Below are positions 27,707 to 39,000 of a stretch of DNA of 64,000 bases, one piece after another. Positions within the stretch are counted from its first letter, which is position 1. Each line of letters starts with the position of its first letter. The notes under the pieces were generated by a model. It searched no databases and was not told the DNA's origin. It saw only the letters and a program-made list of their open reading frames with translations. Source of the DNA: Nostoc sp. UHCC 0870 (GTDB lineage Bacteria; Cyanobacteriota; Cyanobacteriia; Cyanobacteriales; Nostocaceae); NCBI RefSeq assembly GCF_022063185.1, contig NZ_CP091913.1, forward strand, positions 3,732,001-3,796,000. Reading direction: 5' to 3'. Made by a program: the position numbers and the translations under genes.

Positions 27707-28303
27707 TTAACTCAGTTCTGTCCTCTGAGGAATAGCTTCTAATTCTACATCTTGGTAAAGGTCGGCAAAAGAGGCGGTTAAGTTAATACTTTTGATGTCA
27801 AAATTTTCCTTAGTGGGAGTATAGGTTTGCAGCACCCATAGACCTTGTTCGTTACGTCGGAAGGTTTCAACTCGTTGATTTTTACTATTAACTAAAACGT
27901 ATTCTTCCAGGCTGTCAAGGGTTTGATAGTCGTTGAATTTGTCACCTCGGTCAAAGGCTTCAGTGGAATTGGATAGAACTTCAATAATCAGTTTAGGAAA
28001 GCATTTATAGGTGGGTGTCTCTCGGTCTTTAGGGTCGCAACTTACCATCATGTCGGGGTAATAAAAGCGGTTACGTTTTTCAATCCGGGCTTTAACATCT
28101 GCAAAGTAAACTCGACACTCTGACCCTAGCAAGTGGTTACGAATCAATAAAGCGAGATTTAGACCTATGGTGTTATGGGTGTCAGTTGTTCCCGCCATTG
28201 CGTAAACTTGACCATCAATATATTCGTGTTTGATGTCGCTTTTTTCTTCGAGTTGGAGGTATGCTTCGGGAGTAAGAAAAACGGAATCAGATAGAGCAAT
28301 CAT
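27707..28303 (-). CDS. Uma2 family protein (DUF820, restriction-endonuclease-like fold)
   Basis: A 198-residue protein with the Uma2 pattern: LTPEAYLQLEEKSDIKHEYIDGQVYAMAG, HNTIGLNLALLIRNHL, then the PD-(D/E)XK-like core RFYYPDMMVSCDP and PKLIIEVLSNSTEAFDRGDKF. The family is strongly expanded in cyanobacteria, with unknown function despite its nuclease fold. Here it lies between aptC (52 bp gap) and aptD (69 bp gap), on the same strand and apparently in the same transcript. It probably entered the cluster as a passenger, since AptC and AptD carry matching docking ends. Confidence 0.9.
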   Translation of the reverse strand: MIALSDSVFLTPEAYLQLEEKSDIKHEYIDGQVYAMAGTTDTHNTIGLNLALLIRNHLLGSECRVYFADVKARIEKRNRFYYPDMMVSCDPKDRETPTYKCFPKLIIEVLSNSTEAFDRGDKFNDYQTLDSLEEYVLVNSKNQRVETFRRNEQGLWVLQTYTPTKENFDIKSINLTASFADLYQDVELEAIPQRTELS

Positions 28304-28355
28304 GGCTGAAGTTTCTCATTAAAAGATAAATAGATGTTTTTTCAGGTGTGGTAGT

Positions 28356-31300
28356 TTAAAGTTCGATTTCCTCCTCATCTGAGGTGAGGGGCTGCATACT
28401 TTCGCCGGTGGAATTAACCCAAATGCAGGTATCAAGATAGTTTGCTAATTCACTGAGGTTAGGGAATTCAAATACCTTAGCCAGAGGCAATTCCACCTTG
28501 AATTTATCACGGATGCGATAGCACAGTTGGGTGGCTAATAATGAATGTCCCCCCAGGTGGAAGAAGTTATCTTTCCGGGCTATGACTTCATATTTCAGCA
28601 ACTTTGCCCATAGTTCAGCCAAGGATTTTTCTGTCTCTGTTACGGGTAATTCAATGTCTGTAGCTGCAAATGCTGTCTCTATTGCAGGTAAAGCTTTGCG
28701 GTCAACTTTACCATTTGGTGTCAGGGGTAGTTTTTCTAAAACAGTGAAATGGCTGGGAATCATGTAATCAGGCAGAGTTTTGCCTATAAAATCCCGCCAT
28801 TCTGCTAATAAAGCTGGATCAACTTGATTGGTGCGATATTGCAACGGTTGATTGGCGTAATCTTGCCAAGGTTTCATTCGCCAATTAGCTTTTGTCGCAA
28901 ATCGGGGGAGTGTCTCCTGTCCTGGAATATGCCGTTGAAAAACAACGTCGTAATCAGAAAATCCTGTGGAACTATATTGGATAAAAGGCGTATAGGGCAA
29001 ATCTCGCGCTAAAGTTCGCAAAGCTTCGGGTTCTATCCCTGATTTGATTTGAGCGATCGCCGCTTTAAAGTCTGTGATAGTACCATCTAATTGTGGAATT
29101 TGTTCTAATAACGCCATTTCTGAGGTTAGACGGGCGTTGGGAATACCCTTAATACCTAGCAAATCTGGTTGCTCGGTTGTTAAAATTTGCTGGATTGTTT
29201 CCAGATTTAGCTGTTGGTCTTGCCAATCTAACCATTCAGGTTGTGTCAGGGGAGTATCCGCACGATCTAAGTGTAAAACAACGTCATAACGAAAACGGCT
29301 CATTTCCGTATGACTGTAACCTGGTTTCAATTGAATTTGTACATGACTAATCCGAGGAAATCTTTGCTTGAGGGCGATAAAGAAATCAGGGTCAATTAGT
29401 AATTCTTCTTCGGTGCGAATACTTTTTTGAATCTGTTGACGCAACTCCTGAATTGATAAGTCATCAGAGGCGCGATGAAATTCGACTGCGGTGTGAAAAG
29501 CATCCAGCAACAGGAGATTGCGTACATCTCCAAGAAAGATTGATCCCTGAGTCGCCACAACTTTCATAGCTCCCTCCAGCACCTCCAGTAAGTAATCTAA
29601 GGAGGGGAAATACTGAATTACCGAATTGATGATCACCAAGTCATAAGCATTTGTCTCAATACCGTCAAACTGGTGGGCTGCACTGGCTTTGAGGGAAACT
29701 TTCCCCTGGAGAGACTGCTGTTCTAAATGTTGGGCAATATACTGCAATGCGTCGGGAGAAAAATCTGTACCTAGATAATGCTGACAATGGGGCGCGATTT
29801 TAAACAATAACATCCCTGAGCCGCAACCAATTTCCCAAACTCTTTTGGGTGCAAGTTCCAGAATTTTATCAACAGTTGTATCGCGCCATTCTTGCATTGC
29901 TGCTTGGGGAATGGGTTGTGCGGTGTAACTATCATTCCAACCAACTATATTCAGGGTCGGGTCATCGGTTGGGGTTTGTTGCCCAGAGTAGCTATTATTA
30001 AAAAGGTGTTCCCACAATGCCACCAATTTATCTGAGTTTGTGCTTTCTTCGGTTGCGGCTGGGACAATATAAGCTACCAGACGTTGATCCAGATCCTTTT
30101 CTTCCCTAACAATGACAGCTGCTTCGTGAATTTTGGAATGTTTGACTAATGAGGCTTCAATTTCACTTAATTCAATCCGAAAACCACGCAGTTTGACCTG
30201 ATGATCGATGCGACCTAAGTATTCTAAATTGCCGTCAGGTAGCCAACGGGCTAGATCGCCAGTTTTATAAATTCGCTCAGTTTTACCGAATAATTCCACT
30301 GTCATAAATTTTTCGGCGGTTAATTCAGGGCGATTGAGATAACCTCTAGCTAAACCAACACCAGCAATGCACAACTCACCAGGAATACCAGGGGGTAATA
30401 GTTGATTATGTGCATCTAAAACATAAATGCGAAGATTAGATAATGGTTTACCAATGTGCGGTTTTTTGGCATTAGGTTGACAAGGAGCTACACTTGCACA
30501 AACTGTAGATTCTGTTGGGCCATAGGCATTTAAAAAACGCCGTCCTTTTGCCCACCGCGTAACTAATTCTGTTGAGCAAGCTTCACCAGCAGTCACTAAG
30601 ACTTGCAAATCAGGTAAATTCGCTTGGGGTAAGAGAGATAAAACTGAAGGGGGTATAGTGATATGAGAAATTTGGCGATCGCTTAAAAAGCTAACAAACT
30701 CCTGACTGGGTAACAAAGTTTCTTTTTTGGCAAGATATAAACAAGCACCTGCACCCAAAGCAGTAGCAATTTCCCAAATTGAAGCGTCGAAACTAAAAGA
30801 CGCAAACTGAAGTAAACGACTTTGGGGTTGAATCTGCAAAGCTTCATCAACCGCCAAAGTTAAATTTACAAGTCCTTGATGCTCAATCATTACTCCCTTG
30901 GGTCTGCCGGTAGAACCAGAGGTATAGATTACATAAGCTAAATCATGGGGGTTACTTTGGGAAAGTGGATTTTCTATTGATTCCTCAGCCCAATTTTCCG
31001 CATCTAAACAAATTACTTGTGGAGATTTTTTTAATTCAGTCAGAGGTAATTTATCAAACAAGAAACTTTGGGTTAATAATACCGATATCCCAGAATCTTC
31101 TAACATGAAGCGAATGCGTTCTGGGGGATAAGTCGGGTCAATTGGTAAATACGCACCACCAGCTTTGAGAATACCGAGTAACCCAACAATCATTGACAAA
31201 GACCGTTCAACAGAGATACCAATTAAGGTGTCTGGCTGGATTTGGTAATTGTGAATTAGGTAATGAGCTAGTTGATTTGCTTGTTGATTTAGCTGTTGAT

Positions 31301-34300
31301 AAGTCAGGTTGTAGTCTTCAAAAACTACCGCAATATTATTCGGGGTTTGTGCTGCTTGTTGTTCAAACAGAGTTACAAATGTTTGGTCTTGAGGGTAATA
31401 GGTATCAGTTTGATTCCAAGTTTGCAATTGATCGATTTCTGTGATTGTCATCAAGGGAAGTTTACTGACAGGCTGTTGGGGATTTTTGGTAATTGCTGAC
31501 AGCAAGACTTCAAAGTGTCCGATCATGCGCTTGATGGTATCTGCCGCAAATAAATCTGTGGCATATTCCCACATACAATGTAGCTGGTCTTCCCTTTCCG
31601 ACAGATACAGTGTTAGATCAAACTTCGCAAAAGGATAATTTTGTTCTACTTGTTGAATCTCCAGCCCTGTTAAACTAACATTCTTCCCTGAACCTTCCAT
31701 GTTTTGCAACACTATCATCACTTGGCATAGGGGGTTATAGCTCAAACTGCGTTCTGGTTGCAGTTTTTCTACTAAATACTCAAAGGGAATGTCTTGATGA
31801 GCATAAGCATCTAAGCAGGTTTGGCGAGTTTGTTGCAGTAACTCACTAAAGCTTTGTTCTGGCTGGATTTTGCTCCGTAATACCAAGGTGTTGACAAAAA
31901 AGCCAATTAACCCTTCTGTGTAACTATGGGTACGGTTAGCAATGCCAGAACCAACACATAAATTGTCTTGGCGGCTGTAACGAGAGAGTAAAATATTAAA
32001 AGCCGTCAACAGGGTCATAAACAAACTCACCCCGTGTTTTTGACTCACTGTTTTGAGTTGCTGGGTCAGTTCTTTGCTTAAACAATATTCTTCATGTTCA
32101 CCTTGGTAACTTTGTTGCGCGGGACGGGGATAATCAGTAGGTAAATCCAGTACGCGCGGCGCATCACCTAGCTGTTGTTTCCAGTAATTCTCTTGACTGG
32201 CTAAAATCTCCCCTTGTAACCAATTGCGCTGCCAAGCTGCATAATCGCTATACTGAATCGGCATCGGTGACAAATTCGGTGCAGAACCAGTTGCATAAGC
32301 AGCATAAGCCTGTTCCCATTCCCGCTTAAATACACCCATTGACCAGCCATCACTAATAATGTGGTGCATATTAATCAGCAGGACATTTTTCTGTGAGCTG
32401 AGTTGTAGTAGTTTAGCTCTGAACAGGGGGCCAGTATTTAAATCAAAGGGTTCTTGAGCATGGGTATCGGCTAACTTTTGTAGAGTTTGAGCTTGCGTCT
32501 GGGAATCGAGTTCCTGCAAGTTAGCGATAGTCAGCACTTCTATATCTTCTACATTTCTCACTACTACCTGCGGTTCTCCCTCCAAGGCAGGAAAATAACT
32601 GCGTAAACTGGTATGACGTTGTAGTAAATAAGTTAAACTCTGCCGCAGAGCCTCTATATTTAGTTGGCCTTGAAGTTGGAATGCGATCGGCATATTGTAG
32701 GTAGAAGAAGTTCCTTTACCTTCCAGTTGAGCAATAAACCAGAGTCTTGATTGGGCAAAGGATAGGGTTTTGGGTTGATTTTCTGGCTGTGGTGCGATAG
32801 GAGGGGCGCAAGACCTTGCACCCCTACCGTCAATTTCCCGCGCCAACTCAGACAAAATGCTTTGCTCAAATACCTTGCGGACAGGCAATTCCACCCCGAA
32901 ACTATCACGAATTCGGGTAACTAATTGAGTTGCTAATAAGGAATGTCCACCCAGTTCAAAGAAGTTGTCAGAGCGACTAACAGACTTAACTTTTAACAAA
33001 CCTTGCCATAAACTAGCCAGTAGTTCTTCTGTAGGGGTTACTGGCATTTCCATGTCAGTGGAAGTATCTGTTTCTGGTACAGGTAATGCTCTGTAATCTA
33101 GCTTACCGTTAGGAGTAAGAGGCAACTGATCCAAAACCATAATCTGGCTAGGAATCATATAATTTGGCAGGCGATTTTTTAGGTATTCCTTAACCTCAAT
33201 TCCTAAAATGAGAGATTTATTCTCTGCTATGACATAGGCTATTAACCTGGGATTACTATCAGCTTCAGATAAAATTACAACAGCTTCTTTAATTAAAGTG
33301 TGTTGCAATAATAGCGATTCAATTTCACCCAGTTCAATCCGAAATCCCCGTAATTTCACTTGAGCATCAATACGCCCCAGGTATTCCAGGTTTCCATCAT
33401 AGTTCCATCTTGCTAGGTCGCCAGTTTTGTAAATTCGCTCAATTTTACCGAATAAATCAATTTCAATAAATTTTTCACCAGTAGTTTCAGGACGATTAAG
33501 ATAACCCCGTGCTAAACCTACTCCCGCAATACACAATTCTCCAGGAATGCCGGGTGGTAATGGTTGATTGTCTGCATCTAAAATGTAGATACTGTGATTA
33601 GCGATAGGTTTACCAATATAGGGCTTTTTCCCATTTGGTTCACAACTATATATACTGGCAATAACTGTCGATTCTGTCGGCCCATAGCCGTTGAAGAAAC
33701 TCCGCGTTTTTCCCCACTGTATCACTAATTCTGCTGCACAAGCTTCACCACCAACGATAATAGCTTGTAAATCAGGTAATGCAGCTTGAGGTAATACAGA
33801 TAAAGCCGAAGGAGGTAAGGCGAAATGGGAAATTTTGTGTTCAGCTAACAAGTCCACCAAGGCTTGACTCGGTAACAAAGTTTCTTTTCTAGCTAAATAC
33901 AAACAAGCACCTGCGGACAGAGTAGTCGCAATTTCACCAATCGACAAATCGAAGCTAAAAGAACCAAACTGAATCCAACGACTGTGGCGTTGAACTTGAA
34001 AAATTTCAGTCCAGGCTAAAGCTAGATTGACAATGGCGCGATGCTCAATCATCACCCCTTTAGGTCGTCCCGTTGAACCAGAAGTATAAATTACATAAGC
34101 TAAATTATCAGGCGTATTTTGGGGACTGGGATTATCAGTTAATTCTTCAGAAAAAGCTTCCTCATCTAAATAAATTACCTGATTTTTTAGTTCAGTCAAG
34201 GGCAATTTTTCTTTGAGGAAAGTCTGGGTTAGTAACACCGATGTCCCAGCATCTTCTAACATGAACTTAATCCGTTCTTGGGGATAATTGGGGTCAATCG

Positions 34301-36032
34301 GTACATAAGCACCACCTGCTTTGAGGATACCGAGGACACCAATAATCATTTCTAAAGACCGTTCTACACAGATACCAATTAAGGTATCGGGCTGAATTTG
34401 GTAATTTTGAATTAAATAATGAGCTAATTGATTCGCTTGTTGATTTAGTTGTTGATAAGTCAGGCTTTTAGATTCAAAAACTAAAGCTAGATGATTAGGG
34501 TTTTGAGTAACTTGTTGTTCAAATAAGTCAACTAAAGTTTTATCTTGGGGATATTCTGTTTGAGTTTGATTCCAGCGTTGTAGTTGTAGCAGTTCGGCTG
34601 CTGTCATCAACGGTAGAGTATTGATTGGTTGGTTGGGATGATCAATAATTCCCTTCAGTAAAACTTCAAAATGTTGCACCATCCCTTGGATAGTTTTAAC
34701 ATCAAACAAATCTGTTGCATATTCCCATTCTCCTGTTAACCCTTGGGGAGTTTCACGGAACATCAGCGACAAATCAAACAGGGTCGTGGTATTTTCCCAC
34801 TCAAAACGGGTCAGAGTTAATCCAGGAATTTCTAGTTTTTCTGGAGTTCCGCTTTGTAAGCCAAAAGCAACTTGAAATAGGGGATGATAAGAAAGCGATC
34901 GCTCTAAGCCCAATTCATCGACTAGTTTCTCAAAGGGTAAATCTTGATGGTCGTAAGCATCGAGGGTTACTTGCTTGACTCGTTCCAGTAATTCTAAGAA
35001 AGTTGGATTTCCTTGCAGGTTGGTACGCAAAGCCAGGGTATTGACAAAAAAGCCAATTAATGATTCTGTTTTCCGACGATGACGATTAGCGATCGCAGAA
35101 CCAACAACAATATCCTCTTTTCCACTGTAGCGCGACAATAACAGCGTAAATGCTGTCAGTAAAGTCATAAACAGGGTAGTTCCTGAATCCTGACTGAAAC
35201 GCTTCAACTTCTGGGTTAAATCTTGATCGAGTTCTAAAAACTCACTACGCCCCTGAAAACTCTGTACTGATGGACGTGGTTGATCTGTGGGTAATTCTAA
35301 CAGAGGCGGGACTTCAGCTAATTGTTTTTGCCAGTAATTAAGTTGGGTTTCGAGTACCTTTCCCTGTAACCATTGTCTCTGCCAATGGGCAAAATCGGCA
35401 TATTGTAGCGATAATTCCGGTAAAGGAGACGATTCTCCACCAGAGAAGGCGGTGTAAAGGGTGAACAATTCCCGGCGAAAGATGTCCATTGACCAGCCAT
35501 CACAAACAATATGATGGATAACCAGCAACAGCAAATGAGATTGATCAGCCAGTTGCAATAACTTTACCCGCAGCAAAGGAGGATTTGACAAGTCAAAGGG
35601 CTGTTGTAATTCTGCTGTCGCTAAATGCTGCGCCTTGCTTAACTGGTCTTCTTCCCTCAATTGTCGCCAATCTAACACTTGCATTTCCAGTGGAGGATGA
35701 GCGTGAATCACCTGTATAGGCGACTCATCGACAACACAGAAGCTAGTACGTAAGACCTCATGACGTTGGACAATTGCTGCGATCGCTTTTTCTAAAGCAC
35801 TGATATTCAAAAATCCGCTAATTTGCCAGAAAAACGGGACATTATAGCCACAATTTTCACCTTCTAGTTGGTCAATAAACCAAAGTCTTTGTTGAGCAAA
35901 AGATAGGGAAATAGGTTGTTTTCGCGATACAGGTATGAGGAGAGGCGATCGCTGTTGCTTTTTCAGTTTTTGTAAAACTAATTCTCGCTTTTCTGGAGAA
36001 AGATTTTCAAGACGTTTTAATAAATCACTCAT
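28356..36032 (-). CDS. aptC: AptC-like NRPS: C-A-PCP-C-A(N-methyltransferase)-PCP
   Basis: 2558 residues, two modules. A short helical docking start (MSDLLKRLENLSPEKREL) precedes C1 (HHIVCDGWS near 176), A1 (FDLSIGEI near 694) and PCP1 (LGGHSLLA near 1027), then C2 (HHIISDGWS near 1226), A2 (FDASIWEI near 1749), an N-methyltransferase inserted in A2 at about 2010-2350 (EIGCGSGMLLF near 2070) and PCP2 (LGGHSLLA near 2496). The acidic C-terminus (DEEEIEL) suits the TubC-type docking domain of AptD. Manual pocket reading gives D-L-G-A-I-G-G-V-I-K for A1 and D-A-W-T-V-A-A-V-C-K for A2. The latter is nearly the GrsA phenylalanine code, so residue 5 is probably an N-methyl aromatic. Confidence 0.93.
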   Translation of the reverse strand: MSDLLKRLENLSPEKRELVLQKLKKQQRSPLLIPVSRKQPISLSFAQQRLWFIDQLEGENCGYNVPFFWQISGFLNISALEKAIAAIVQRHEVLRTSFCVVDESPIQVIHAHPPLEMQVLDWRQLREEDQLSKAQHLATAELQQPFDLSNPPLLRVKLLQLADQSHLLLLVIHHIVCDGWSMDIFRRELFTLYTAFSGGESSPLPELSLQYADFAHWQRQWLQGKVLETQLNYWQKQLAEVPPLLELPTDQPRPSVQSFQGRSEFLELDQDLTQKLKRFSQDSGTTLFMTLLTAFTLLLSRYSGKEDIVVGSAIANRHRRKTESLIGFFVNTLALRTNLQGNPTFLELLERVKQVTLDAYDHQDLPFEKLVDELGLERSLSYHPLFQVAFGLQSGTPEKLEIPGLTLTRFEWENTTTLFDLSLMFRETPQGLTGEWEYATDLFDVKTIQGMVQHFEVLLKGIIDHPNQPINTLPLMTAAELLQLQRWNQTQTEYPQDKTLVDLFEQQVTQNPNHLALVFESKSLTYQQLNQQANQLAHYLIQNYQIQPDTLIGICVERSLEMIIGVLGILKAGGAYVPIDPNYPQERIKFMLEDAGTSVLLTQTFLKEKLPLTELKNQVIYLDEEAFSEELTDNPSPQNTPDNLAYVIYTSGSTGRPKGVMIEHRAIVNLALAWTEIFQVQRHSRWIQFGSFSFDLSIGEIATTLSAGACLYLARKETLLPSQALVDLLAEHKISHFALPPSALSVLPQAALPDLQAIIVGGEACAAELVIQWGKTRSFFNGYGPTESTVIASIYSCEPNGKKPYIGKPIANHSIYILDADNQPLPPGIPGELCIAGVGLARGYLNRPETTGEKFIEIDLFGKIERIYKTGDLARWNYDGNLEYLGRIDAQVKLRGFRIELGEIESLLLQHTLIKEAVVILSEADSNPRLIAYVIAENKSLILGIEVKEYLKNRLPNYMIPSQIMVLDQLPLTPNGKLDYRALPVPETDTSTDMEMPVTPTEELLASLWQGLLKVKSVSRSDNFFELGGHSLLATQLVTRIRDSFGVELPVRKVFEQSILSELAREIDGRGARSCAPPIAPQPENQPKTLSFAQSRLWFIAQLEGKGTSSTYNMPIAFQLQGQLNIEALRQSLTYLLQRHTSLRSYFPALEGEPQVVVRNVEDIEVLTIANLQELDSQTQAQTLQKLADTHAQEPFDLNTGPLFRAKLLQLSSQKNVLLINMHHIISDGWSMGVFKREWEQAYAAYATGSAPNLSPMPIQYSDYAAWQRNWLQGEILASQENYWKQQLGDAPRVLDLPTDYPRPAQQSYQGEHEEYCLSKELTQQLKTVSQKHGVSLFMTLLTAFNILLSRYSRQDNLCVGSGIANRTHSYTEGLIGFFVNTLVLRSKIQPEQSFSELLQQTRQTCLDAYAHQDIPFEYLVEKLQPERSLSYNPLCQVMIVLQNMEGSGKNVSLTGLEIQQVEQNYPFAKFDLTLYLSEREDQLHCMWEYATDLFAADTIKRMIGHFEVLLSAITKNPQQPVSKLPLMTITEIDQLQTWNQTDTYYPQDQTFVTLFEQQAAQTPNNIAVVFEDYNLTYQQLNQQANQLAHYLIHNYQIQPDTLIGISVERSLSMIVGLLGILKAGGAYLPIDPTYPPERIRFMLEDSGISVLLTQSFLFDKLPLTELKKSPQVICLDAENWAEESIENPLSQSNPHDLAYVIYTSGSTGRPKGVMIEHQGLVNLTLAVDEALQIQPQSRLLQFASFSFDASIWEIATALGAGACLYLAKKETLLPSQEFVSFLSDRQISHITIPPSVLSLLPQANLPDLQVLVTAGEACSTELVTRWAKGRRFLNAYGPTESTVCASVAPCQPNAKKPHIGKPLSNLRIYVLDAHNQLLPPGIPGELCIAGVGLARGYLNRPELTAEKFMTVELFGKTERIYKTGDLARWLPDGNLEYLGRIDHQVKLRGFRIELSEIEASLVKHSKIHEAAVIVREEKDLDQRLVAYIVPAATEESTNSDKLVALWEHLFNNSYSGQQTPTDDPTLNIVGWNDSYTAQPIPQAAMQEWRDTTVDKILELAPKRVWEIGCGSGMLLFKIAPHCQHYLGTDFSPDALQYIAQHLEQQSLQGKVSLKASAAHQFDGIETNAYDLVIINSVIQYFPSLDYLLEVLEGAMKVVATQGSIFLGDVRNLLLLDAFHTAVEFHRASDDLSIQELRQQIQKSIRTEEELLIDPDFFIALKQRFPRISHVQIQLKPGYSHTEMSRFRYDVVLHLDRADTPLTQPEWLDWQDQQLNLETIQQILTTEQPDLLGIKGIPNARLTSEMALLEQIPQLDGTITDFKAAIAQIKSGIEPEALRTLARDLPYTPFIQYSSTGFSDYDVVFQRHIPGQETLPRFATKANWRMKPWQDYANQPLQYRTNQVDPALLAEWRDFIGKTLPDYMIPSHFTVLEKLPLTPNGKVDRKALPAIETAFAATDIELPVTETEKSLAELWAKLLKYEVIARKDNFFHLGGHSLLATQLCYRIRDKFKVELPLAKVFEFPNLSELANYLDTCIWVNSTGESMQPLTSDEEEIEL

Positions 36033-36099
36033 AATATTTGTAATTAAAAACTCTGCGTACCTTTGCGCTTACTTTGTGTACCTCTGCGTTTAAAAATCC

Positions 36100-39000
36100 T
36101 CACGAAATTAATTGCTGTCTCACCTCTTCCTCCGATAACTCATCCACCTCCGCCAAAATCCTGGCTAAATCATCATTTTCTACTGGCTCATTCACTTTTT
36201 GTGCTAGTTCGGCAATAGTTGGATTTTCAAACAAATAACGCAAAGAAAAATCTAGAGAAAAAACTTCCCTTAAGCGAGAAATTACTTGCATAGCTAGTAA
36301 AGAATGTCCTCCCAATTCAAGAAAGTTATCATAAATTCCCACTTGTTTTAATTTCAGAACTTCAGTCCAAATTGTGGCTATTTCTTGCTCAATTGGTGTG
36401 CGAGGAACAACAAAATCAACCTCTAGATTTCTTTGAAAAATATCAGGAGCAGGCAAAGCACGGCGATTGATTTTACCATTAGGTGTAAGAAGGAATGATT
36501 CCACAAATACGAAAGCAGCAGGAATCATATAATCTGGTAACTTTTCTTTGAGGAAGTTTCGTAAGCTGCTAGGAGTGGGTGAATTATCCTTCATAACCAT
36601 ATAGGCTACTAAGAATTTATTTCCAGGTTCATCTTCTCGCGCAATAACTATAACTTGTTTTATGTCAGGATGTTGAATTAAAATTGCTTCAATCTCTGCT
36701 AATTCAATGCGAAAACCGCGAATTTTTACTTGTGTGTCAATTCGACCGATAAATTCAAGATTTCCATCATCAAGGCGGCGAACTAAATCTCCAGTTTTAT
36801 AAAGGGTATCTCCCTCAATAAAAGGATTAGAAATAAATTTTTCCCTGGTTAATATTGGTTGATTTAAGTAACCTCTAGCAACACTCGCACCACCCACATA
36901 TAGTTCACCAGAAACACCAATGGGAACTCGGTGTAAGTTTTCATCTAATAAGTAAACTGTCCTATCGCCAATAGGTTTTCCAATAGAAATTGAAGGGATG
37001 TTTTCAGAGATTTGTTTAGGAATCGTGTAACAAGAGGTAATTACTGTACATTCGCATGGTCCATAGCCATGAAGTATTTGTGTTCCCGGCAATAGTTCTA
37101 AAGCGCGACGAACATGAGGTACAGAAACGGACTCTCCTCCAAACATCAGTTGTTTAATTTCTGACAACCCTTCCGGCATCGTATCAATCATGAGATTGAA
37201 TAATGCTGTAGTCAGAAATAGGATGTTAACTTCTTGTTCTTTAATAATCTGGCTTAAGCCTTCTGGTGTGGGAATTTTTTCTGGATAAAGTATACAACGC
37301 CCACCATAAATTAAGGGTGTCCAAAGTTCCCAGGCTAACATATCCCAGGAATTTGATGAATGTTGCAGAAAAATTTGTTTCGCATCAAAGTGAATGTAAT
37401 CAACCCCCAACATCAAACCAATTATGCTGCGATGGGGGATTTCTGTTCCCTTTGGTGTTCCCGTTGTACCAGAGGTGTAAATTACAAAAGCTAAATTTTC
37501 TATATTAACTTCACTGGGTAAATTTTCTTCTTTGGATTGGGAAATTACTTCCCAATCTGAGTCAAGATTCACCACAGTTTGATTATTGAGTGGGAGTCTA
37601 TTTTGTAAATGAGTTTGTGTTAGTAAGATGGGTGTTTTTACATCTTCCAACATGAAAGCTAGTCTTTCGGAAGGATAAGCTGGATCTAGGGGAACGTAAG
37701 CCCCACCTGCTTTGAGGATAGCGAGTATGCCGATCACCATTTCTAGCGATCGCTCAACACAAATTCCCACCCGTACCTCTGGTTTAACTCCCAGCGATCG
37801 CAAATAATGCGCTAATTGATTGGCGCGGTTATTTAATTCTCGATAAGTTAAATTTTGTTGTTTATATACAAGTGCTACTGCATCGGGGGTTTTTTCAACC
37901 TGTTCTTCAAATAAAATATGAATACATTTATAATTAATAGCATCTGTTTTTTGATGATTTTCCAGCAGAATTAATTGTTCTTCTTCGGTTGCACTAAGTA
38001 AAGATAATTGGGAAATATATTGTTGTATATTAGCTGCAATTCCTGTGAGCAATGTTTGGAAATGTCCAATCATGCGGGCAATTGTCTGTTCATCAAAACA
38101 GCTAGTATCATAAACAATCCTGCCAGCTAATTGTGAACCAGGATTAATCACTATACTGAGAGGATAATTTGTGCGTTCAAAACAACTAACATGACTAATT
38201 TCTAAAGTTTTTTTAGTTTCTTGTTTGGCAGAATCTAGCGGATAATTTTCAAATACTAAAATACTTTCAAATAGTGGCAATCCGGGGGGAATATCACTCA
38301 TTTGTTGAATTTCTGCTAGGGAACAATAAGCATACTGTTCCTGCTCTAAGGCTTGGGTTTGTAATTGCTTGAGCCAAGGTAATAATTCTATTTTTCCATT
38401 AACTTTTACCCTGATGGGGAGAGTGTTGATAAATAGCCCCACCATTGAGTCTACTTGCTCAAGCGTTGGTGAACGACCAGATACGGTTGCACCAAATACT
38501 ACATCGCTTTCCCCACTGTAGCGGGAAATTAGTAATGCCCATGCTCCCTGCACCAAATTATTCAAAGTTAAATGGTGCTGTTTCGCTGCATATTGCAGTT
38601 TCTCCGTTATCGTTTGAGATAATTGAAAACGTTGCTCATTATATGTTCCTAATCCTCTCTTTCCTCCTAAAGAAGTAAAAGTTTCAAAACCCTGGAGATT
38701 TTTTTGCCAAAAGTTTTTGGCTTGATCAATATTTTGTTGCTGTAACCACTCAATATACTCTCGATAGGGGCGAACAGGTTGGAGGAGTAAATGTTCACCT
38801 CGCTGATTAGCTTCATACAACGCTAAAACTTCTTTGAGGACAATCTGCATTGACCAGCCATCAAAGAGGATATGATGATGAGTCCAAATAAATTGGTAGG
38901 TCTGCTCTGTTAGCTGAATGATGGTGAAGCGCATTAGGGGAGCTTGAGTCAGATCAAATCCCTTTTGGCGATCGCTTGACAAAAACTTCTCTAAATGATT

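Noticed and set aside
31193..31638. Several overlapping plus-strand open frames inside aptC
   Set aside because: They are frame shadows of the condensation and adenylation domains with no protein-like composition.
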